Assembly (NCBI RefSeq): GCF_000046705.1
Contig: NC_005956.1
Coordinates: 620,001-684,000, forward strand
DNA: 64,000 bases
Direction: 5' to 3'
Source of the DNA: Bartonella henselae str. Houston-1
Lineage (GTDB): Bacteria; Pseudomonadota; Alphaproteobacteria; Rhizobiales; Rhizobiaceae
The first letter of the stretch is position 1. Each line of letters opens with the position of its first letter. Shown here one piece after another: positions 58,800 through 64,000 of this stretch. The position numbers and the translations under genes are program-made. The notes under the pieces are model-generated. The model saw nothing but the letters and a program-made list of their open reading frames with translations. It did no database searches and was not told the DNA's origin.

Positions 58800-60260
58800 G
58801 TGGCGAATCTTTATGATGTAATTGTGATTGGATCAGGTCCTGGCGGATATGTAACCGCAATTCGTGCGGCACAATGTGGCTTTAAGACTGCGATTGTTGA
58901 ACGTGAACATCTAGGTGGGATTTGCTTAAATTGGGGTTGTATTCCAACAAAGGCACTTTTACGTTCAGCGGAAATAAAGCATTTTTCTGAACATTTGAAG
59001 GATTATGGTTTAAAGCTCAACGGTTCAATTGAGGCTGATATCAAAGATGTCGTGGCACGTTCGCGTGCAGTTTCAGCGCGTTTAAATGCTGGTGTTGGTT
59101 TTTTGATGAAAAAAAACAAAATCGATATTATTTGGGGTGAAGCGAAATTTACAAAGAAGGCGAAAGGGAGTCAGCTTGTGGAAATTACGGTTTCGTCATC
59201 TTCCAAACCGATTATGCAACCGCAAAATCCAGTACCAAAAGGAACATTAGGAGAAGGGATTTATCAAGCAAAGCACATCATTATTGCAACGGGTGCACGT
59301 CCTCGTATCCTTCCTGGTATTGAGCCAGATGGGAAGCTCATTTGGACTTATTTTGAAGCTATGATTCCCCACGTAATGCCGAAATCGCTCTTGGTCATGG
59401 GATCTGGGGCCATTGGCATTGAATTTGCTTCTTTTTATCATGATATGGGGGCAAGCGTAACTGTTGTTGAAATGATGCCTCACATCATGCCAGCTGAGGA
59501 TATTGAAATTTCAACATTTGCTCGTAAACGGTTAGAGAAAAAAGGCATTCGCATTCTTAGCCAAGCAAAAGTGACAAAGGTTGAAAAAGCTGTCGATTCC
59601 ATTACTGCACATATTGATGTGAAGGGTAAAAGAGAAACGATCACAGCGGATCGATTGATTTCCGCTGTTGGGGTTCAGGGTAATATTGAGAATCTTGGAT
59701 TAGAAGCATTAGGTATAAAAACTGATCGTGGATGCATTGTAACTGATGAGTGGAGTTGGACAGGTGTAGAGGGTATTTATGCGATTGGTGATGTCGCTGG
59801 TCCACCTATGTTAGCACATAAAGCAGAAGAAGAAGGTGTAATATGCATTGAACGTCTTGCGAGATTGGAGAATATTCACCCTCTTGATAAAAGGAAAATT
59901 CCAGGCTGTACATATTGTACACCGCAAGTCGCCTCTGTAGGGCTTTCAGAAGCGGCGGCAAAAGAAGCAGGCTATGATATACGTGTTGGTCGTTATTCCT
60001 TTTCAGCGAATGGCAAAGCGATTGCTTTGGGTGAAGATCAGGGATTAGTGAAAACTATTTTTGATAAAAAAACAGGACAGCTTCTTGGTGCGCATATGGT
60101 AGGGGCAGAAGTAACAGAATTGATTCAAGGTTTTGTTATTGCTATGAATCTTGAAACAACCGAGGAAGAATTGATGCATACTGTCTTTCCACATCCGACA
60201 TTATCGGAAATGATGAAAGAGAGTGTGTTGGATGCTTATGGTCAAGTTTTAAATGCTTGA
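58800..60260 (+). CDS. lpd: Dihydrolipoyl dehydrogenase (E3)
   Basis: A 486-residue flavoprotein disulfide reductase. The FAD site VIGSGPGGYVTAIRAAQ, redox GGICLNWGCIPTKALL (two Cys), NAD site LVMGSGAIGIEFASF, second FAD motif GIYAIGDVAGPPMLAHKA and C-terminal HAHPTLSE-type segment (VFPHPTLSEMMKE) are complete. GGAGG at 58788-58792 abuts the ATG at 58794 but is ideally spaced (7 bases) from GTG at 58800, so GTG is the better start. It follows pdhC by 224 bases. Confidence 0.95.
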   Translation: MANLYDVIVIGSGPGGYVTAIRAAQCGFKTAIVEREHLGGICLNWGCIPTKALLRSAEIKHFSEHLKDYGLKLNGSIEADIKDVVARSRAVSARLNAGVGFLMKKNKIDIIWGEAKFTKKAKGSQLVEITVSSSSKPIMQPQNPVPKGTLGEGIYQAKHIIIATGARPRILPGIEPDGKLIWTYFEAMIPHVMPKSLLVMGSGAIGIEFASFYHDMGASVTVVEMMPHIMPAEDIEISTFARKRLEKKGIRILSQAKVTKVEKAVDSITAHIDVKGKRETITADRLISAVGVQGNIENLGLEALGIKTDRGCIVTDEWSWTGVEGIYAIGDVAGPPMLAHKAEEEGVICIERLARLENIHPLDKRKIPGCTYCTPQVASVGLSEAAAKEAGYDIRVGRYSFSANGKAIALGEDQGLVKTIFDKKTGQLLGAHMVGAEVTELIQGFVIAMNLETTEEELMHTVFPHPTLSEMMKESVLDAYGQVLNA

Positions 60261-60332
60261 TGACTGGATTGTCTGGAAAATTTTGTGTTTAATTTTTCAT
60301 TGGTATTCCATATTGATAAGGCAAAGGCTTAA

Positions 60333-61295
60333 ATGGTTACGGTTGTTGATAGAGTTACAGATAGACGTTTGCGTCACCCTGAAAAGGCACATCGTCCTGA
60401 TACAAGTGTTCAAAAAAAACCGGATTGGATTCGTGTAAAAGCGCCAACATCACAGGTCTATAAGGAAACGCATGGTATTGTACGTGCTCATAAATTAGTA
60501 ACCGTATGTGAAGAAGCGGGTTGCCCAAATATTGGTGAATGTTGGAGCCAGCGTCATGCCAGTTTTATGATTTTGGGTGAAATATGTACGCGGGCATGTG
60601 CATTTTGCAACGTTGCAACAGGTATACCATTTGCCGTTGATGAGAACGAGCCAGAACGTGTGGCAGATGCTGTTGCACGGATGGAATTAAAACATGTTGT
60701 CATTACATCAGTTGATCGTGATGATCTTGCTGATGGTGGTGCTGAGCATTTTGCGAAAGTGATTTATGCGATTCGTCGAAAAGCTCCTAAAACAACAATT
60801 GAAGTTCTCACACCTGATTTTCGCCATAAGGATGGAGCTTTAGAAATTGTTGTTGCTGCTAAACCTGATGTTTTTAATCATAATTTAGAAACGGTTCCTT
60901 CTAAATATTTAAAGGTTCGTCCAGGGGCACGTTATTTTCATTCGATTCGGTTATTACAACGTGTTAAAGAACTGGATCCGACAATCTTTACAAAATCAGG
61001 AATTATGGTTGGTCTTGGAGAAGAACGAAATGAAATTCTCCAATTGATGGATGATTTACGCTCTGCAGATGTTGACTTTATGACAATTGGGCAATATTTG
61101 CAGCCTACGCGAAAGCATCATCCAGTTATTCGTTTTGTGCCTCCCGAAGAGTTTGAGTCTTTTGCCAAAATTGGTAAAGTGAAAGGTTTTTTACATATGG
61201 CTTCCAATCCTCTGACGCGTTCATCTCATCATGCGGGTGATGATTTTGCAATTTTGCAAAAAGCGCGTGATGAAAAATTTGCTTTACAGAGATAG
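60333..61295 (+). CDS. lipA: Lipoyl synthase
   Basis: A 320-residue radical-SAM enzyme. The auxiliary iron-sulfur cluster motif [13 protein letters not shown] and the radical-[13 protein letters not shown] (CxxxCxxC) are both present, as is the C-terminal SSHHAGDDF whose Ser binds the auxiliary cluster. It inserts two sulfurs into octanoyl groups, producing lipoyl for PdhB and PdhC. The N-terminus of about 80 residues before the first Cys is typical for alphaproteobacteria. It sits 72 bases after lpd. Confidence 0.97.
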   Translation: MVTVVDRVTDRRLRHPEKAHRPDTSVQKKPDWIRVKAPTSQVYKETHGIVRAHKLVTVCEEAGCPNIGECWSQRHASFMILGEICTRACAFCNVATGIPFAVDENEPERVADAVARMELKHVVITSVDRDDLADGGAEHFAKVIYAIRRKAPKTTIEVLTPDFRHKDGALEIVVAAKPDVFNHNLETVPSKYLKVRPGARYFHSIRLLQRVKELDPTIFTKSGIMVGLGEERNEILQLMDDLRSADVDFMTIGQYLQPTRKHHPVIRFVPPEEFESFAKIGKVKGFLHMASNPLTRSSHHAGDDFAILQKARDEKFALQR

Positions 61296-61297
61296 TT

Positions 61298-61759
61298 ATG
61301 CCAACTTTTACAACACATCGGCAAATTGCCCATAGTGCCCGTGAAATGTTTGATCTTGTTGCAGATATTGAATGCTATCCTGAATTCTTACCAATGTGTG
61401 AGGCTTTAATAGTCCGTTCTCGTAAAAAATGTGAGGAAAAGACTTTGCTTCTTGCAGACATGACAGTTGGCTATAAGCTTGTCCGAGAAACTTTTACAAC
61501 TCAAGTCTTTCTTCAACCGAAGGAAAAACGCATAGAGGTTAAATACATTGATGGTCCATTCAAATATCTTGAAAACCGTTGGGCTTTTCATCATACTGAG
61601 AAGAGCAACATCTGTAATATAGAATTTTTTATTGATTATGAATTTAAAAGTAAAATGCTTGGATTGGTAATGGGCTCAATGTTTGATATTGCTTTTCATA
61701 AATTTACCGATGCTTTTGAAAGGCGTGCTCATAGGATTTATGGTTCTCCGGTAATATAA
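61298..61759 (+). CDS. RatA/COQ10-type START-domain protein
   Basis: A 153-residue START-like protein (SRPBCC superfamily). It begins TFTTHRQIAHSAREMFDLVADIECYPEFLPMCEAL, the typical COQ10/RatA start, with VGYKLVRETFTTQVFL and LENRWAFH. Mitochondrial COQ10 binds ubiquinone; bacterial relatives include RatA, named as a toxin that blocks ribosome association. A respiratory-quinone role is more likely in this context, but that is inference. It starts 2 bases after the lipA stop, so it is translated with it. Confidence 0.85.
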   Translation: MPTFTTHRQIAHSAREMFDLVADIECYPEFLPMCEALIVRSRKKCEEKTLLLADMTVGYKLVRETFTTQVFLQPKEKRIEVKYIDGPFKYLENRWAFHHTEKSNICNIEFFIDYEFKSKMLGLVMGSMFDIAFHKFTDAFERRAHRIYGSPVI

Positions 61760-61846
61760 TTTATTCAGTTAAATTTATGATATCTGTCATATATCATGGG
61801 ATGTGATTGTAGTGATGTGTCATCTGGAAATCAGAGAGAGAAGGTA

Positions 61847-62335
61847 TCATTGCAGAGATTCCAAGATCAATTTCAAAGCATTTTTAACAGTTGCATGACG
61901 GATAGCCTTGCGATCAAGATTGCCAAAGCGCATTTCTGTGTACAGAGTTTTATGATTTTTATAAGCAACTGCGAAATGCACAAGTCCTACAGGTTTATCG
62001 AAACATGCTCCTCCTGGTCCTGCAATTCCTGTTACAGAGACTGCAATTTCAGCTCGTGAATATTTTAATCCGCCTTCGGCCATTGCAAGAACAACTTCTT
62101 TTGAAACGGCACCATAGGTTTTTATAAGTTCAGCGCGTACGCCAACAAGGCGTGTTTTAGCTTCATTTGAATAAACAACGAATCCACAATCAAGTACATC
62201 AGATGACCCTGCAATATTGGTGAGATTTGCAGCAATGAGCCCTCCTGTGCAAGACTCGACAGTTGTTAAAAGCAAACTTTTTTGGCGACAAGCTGTAAGG
62301 ACTTCACGTGCTTGTTTTTCACAAAAACATGTCAT
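61847..62335 (-). CDS. pncC: CinA C-terminal domain protein, nicotinamide-nucleotide amidase
   Basis: A 162-residue stand-alone CinA C-terminal domain. [20 protein letters not shown] carries the catalytic Ser/Lys region, [16 protein letters not shown] follows, and [20 protein letters not shown] is the conserved loop. Such enzymes deamidate nicotinamide mononucleotide for pyridine recycling. Its ATG at 62335 overlaps the ispDF stop (ATGA), so it is the downstream partner of ispDF, as in many rhizobia. Confidence 0.9.
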   Translation of the reverse strand: MTCFCEKQAREVLTACRQKSLLLTTVESCTGGLIAANLTNIAGSSDVLDCGFVVYSNEAKTRLVGVRAELIKTYGAVSKEVVLAMAEGGLKYSRAEIAVSVTGIAGPGGACFDKPVGLVHFAVAYKNHKTLYTEMRFGNLDRKAIRHATVKNALKLILESLQ

Positions 62336-63525
62336 TTGGGAATTTCTCCTGGATAAAGGACGTTTGCTGTTGCAAAAGCCGCAATGCCTTCGCCACGACC
62401 AATAAATCCAAGTTTTTCATTTGTTGTGGCTTTTATAGAGATTCGATCGGGTAAAATTGTGAGCATGTTCATAAGATTTCCTACCATTGCATGACGATAG
62501 GGGCCGATTTTAGGTTCTTCAGCGATGAGTGTGATATCAACATTGGCAATACGACCACCTGCTTGTTTAACAATATCAAGAGCGTGACGTAGAAAAATTT
62601 CTGAAGATACATTTTGCCATTGAGGATCAGAGGGGGGAAAATGTGTGCCGATATCTCCTGCTCCCCGGGTAGCGAGAAGAGCATCTGTAAGTGCATGAAG
62701 AGCGACATCAGCATCAGAGTGTCCATTTAATTTTTTATGAAAAGGGATTTTTATGCCACATAATATAAGAGAATTTCCTTCTTCGAAAGAATGAACATCA
62801 TAACCATTGCCGGTACGGATATCAGGAAACATTTGCATTTTTTTCTGGAGATATAAATGTGCGGTATTCAAATCTTCATGCCATGTAATCTTTATGTTGT
62901 GAGGGCTTCCAGGAATGGTACGCATAGAAATTCCAAACCATTCAGCAATTGCAGAATCGTCGGTGAATTCTTTTTTGCAAGTTTTTATTGCTTTTTCATG
63001 GGCTGCTAAGATGCGTTCAAAAGGAAAACACTGTGGAGTTTGTGCGCTATAAAGATGTGTGCGTGGAATTGTTTCTAAAACATGGTGTGTGCTATTGATA
63101 CGTTTGAGAGTATCACAGACGGCGAGAACGGGAAGAACGCCTTCTTGAGGAGTAACGGTGGTGTGTATTTGTTCGAGGAGCTTGTTTTCGACAAAGGGAC
63201 GTGCACCATCATGAATATGTACATATTTAGGCTTAAACTTTCTAAGTGCTTGAAGTCCACGTAAGGTAGATTTTTGGCGAGTATTTCCTCCTTCAACGAT
63301 GATGAGCTGCTCTTTAAAGTCGGCAATAGCTTGTTCACAGATTTGACGGTCCTCTGGATGAATAACGAGGATAATCGTTGTTATGGCTGGATTTTGGCAA
63401 AAACAACGCACAGTATGGCAAATAACCGGCTCTTGTCCTAAGAGTCGGTATTGTTTTGGTTTTTTTGGAAGAGATCCTGCTCTTTTACCGCGTCCAGCGG
63501 CTAATATGACTGCTGCAATAGAAAT
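62332..63525 (-). CDS. ispDF: Bifunctional IspD/IspF, with an apparent ATT start codon
   Basis: A 397-residue fusion of IspD (residues about 1-225; [41 protein letters not shown]) and IspF ([13 protein letters not shown] with metal ligands, [29 protein letters not shown]). It carries out two MEP-pathway isoprenoid steps. The frame opens just after TAA with only GGA AAA CCA ACC before ATT TCT ATT GCA GCA; no ATG, GTG or TTG is available before the IspD motif. AAGGA lies 8 bases before ATT at 63525, so the start codon appears to be ATT. Annotation tools that choose GTG at 63411 would drop 38 essential residues. Confidence 0.9.
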   Translation of the reverse strand: MSIAAVILAAGRGKRAGSLPKKPKQYRLLGQEPVICHTVRCFCQNPAITTIILVIHPEDRQICEQAIADFKEQLIIVEGGNTRQKSTLRGLQALRKFKPKYVHIHDGARPFVENKLLEQIHTTVTPQEGVLPVLAVCDTLKRINSTHHVLETIPRTHLYSAQTPQCFPFERILAAHEKAIKTCKKEFTDDSAIAEWFGISMRTIPGSPHNIKITWHEDLNTAHLYLQKKMQMFPDIRTGNGYDVHSFEEGNSLILCGIKIPFHKKLNGHSDADVALHALTDALLATRGAGDIGTHFPPSDPQWQNVSSEIFLRHALDIVKQAGGRIANVDITLIAEEPKIGPYRHAMVGNLMNMLTILPDRISIKATTNEKLGFIGRGEGIAAFATANVLYPGEIPK

Positions 63526-63548
63526 GGTTGGTTTTCCTTATGTTTTAC

Positions 63549-64000
63549 TTAGTTGCCTTTCACATGATTTGAGTTGATTATTTCACGATTATCAATCTTT
63601 AATTGATTTCGAAAGGATGGGCGTTGCAGATCAGCAAGAGATATCACGGATAATACATCAAAAAAAGCATTTAATGCTTTTTGAAGTGCGGTATTTAAGC
63701 TACAAAAATCGATCAATGGGCAATTAGATTTTGCATTATCAAAACATTCTGCCATGGAAAAGTTATCTTCTGTTACTTTTACAACATCGGCTACCGAAAT
63801 CTCTGCTGCAGGTTTGGCCAGTTTAACGCCACCATTGCGTCCTCGTACTGTTTTTACAAAACCTGCTTCAACAAGTGGTTGAAGGATTTTAAATAAAAAA
63901 AGTTCAGAAACAGCATATGCTTTGGCAATTTCTGGAATACGACTAAGAGATTCCTGATTATCTGCACAATACATGAGAATCCTGAGGGCATAATTTGTCT
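63549..64000 (-). CDS. rirA: Rrf2-family iron-responsive regulator, 5' end cut off
   Basis: The frame runs off the window and reads TNYALRILMYCADNQ inward, then LSRIPEIAKAYAVSELFLFK, TVRGRNGGVKLAKPAAEIS and three Cys in AECFDNAKSNCPLIDFC, which in Rrf2 proteins hold the iron-sulfur cluster. The helix-turn-helix and Cys spacing match RirA of rhizobia, a repressor of iron uptake under iron-rich conditions. About six N-terminal codons (probably MRLTKQ-like) lie outside. NsrR or IscR are alternatives but the EIA-x-AYAVSELFLFK segment favours RirA. It is 23 bases upstream of ispDF. Confidence 0.85.
   Translation of the reverse strand, partial: TNYALRILMYCADNQESLSRIPEIAKAYAVSELFLFKILQPLVEAGFVKTVRGRNGGVKLAKPAAEISVADVVKVTEDNFSMAECFDNAKSNCPLIDFCSLNTALQKALNAFFDVLSVISLADLQRPSFRNQLKIDNREIINSNHVKGN

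Noticed and set aside
61777-61797. ATGATAT/ATATCAT inverted repeat between the RatA-like gene and pncC
   Set aside because: Seven A/T pairs without a T-run in AT-rich DNA; too weak to call a terminator.

Overview
The window reads as a chromosomal segment of a small-genome, AT-rich alphaproteobacterium of the Rhizobiales, most likely Bartonella. The evidence is the fused ispDF gene, a lipoyl domain on the pyruvate dehydrogenase E1-beta subunit, a RirA-type Rrf2 iron regulator, rhizobial gene order (fabD-fabG-acpP-fabF-mltG-gmk; lptF-lptG-lptD-surA-pdxA-rsmA; tatABC-serS-pcm; eno-ftsB-pdhABC-lpd-lipA), several decaying genes and a cluster of large autotransporters. The genus is inferred from gene content and protein style, not from a database match.

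Layout. 1-165: 5' part of rpsF (minus). 516-6703: a PAP2 phosphatase, the fatty-acid block fabD, fabG, acpP, fabF, then mltG and gmk. 6742-14282 (minus): envelope operon lptF-lptG-lptD-SurA-like chaperone-pdxA-rsmA, with touching or overlapping genes. 14674-16879: holC, a small membrane protein and an MFS transporter. 17444-27427: three same-strand autotransporter genes; genes 1 and 3 share an almost identical 1,134-bp 3' segment. 27705-34514: ABC-F ATPase, ndk, pgsA, uvrC, rlmJ. 35208-36184: a frameshifted nagZ pseudogene. 36443-44038: tatABC, serS, pcm, an NlpD-like lipoprotein, yajC, and a pair related to mitochondrial complex I assembly factors NDUFAF3 and NDUFAF6. 44039-45572: a decayed stretch with no intact gene. 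45573-52878: PpiD-like chaperone, tpiA, secG, pyrG, kdsA, eno. 52974-54673: a TM2-domain gene and ftsB inside a decayed tandem duplication. 54802-61759: pdhABC, lpd, lipA and a RatA/COQ10-like gene. 61847-64000 (minus): pncC, ispDF and the truncated rirA.

How the genes work together. Much of the window serves the cell envelope: fatty-acid elongation, LPS export (LptD, LptF, LptG, SurA-like chaperone), KDO synthesis (KdsA), phospholipid synthesis (PgsA), peptidoglycan (MltG, PAP2 phosphatase, NlpD-like, lost NagZ), protein export (Tat, YajC, SecG, PpiD-like) and surface display (autotransporters). A second theme is central carbon flow from triose phosphate through enolase to pyruvate dehydrogenase, with lipoyl synthase downstream.

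The most notable observations are an apparent ATT start codon for ispDF, a recent sequence-homogenisation tract joining two autotransporters, a TM2-ftsB tandem duplication in which each copy kept a different intact gene, the nagZ pseudogene, and three consecutive hairpins in the 44-45.6 kb gap. I saw no tRNA, rRNA, CRISPR array, transposase or prophage.
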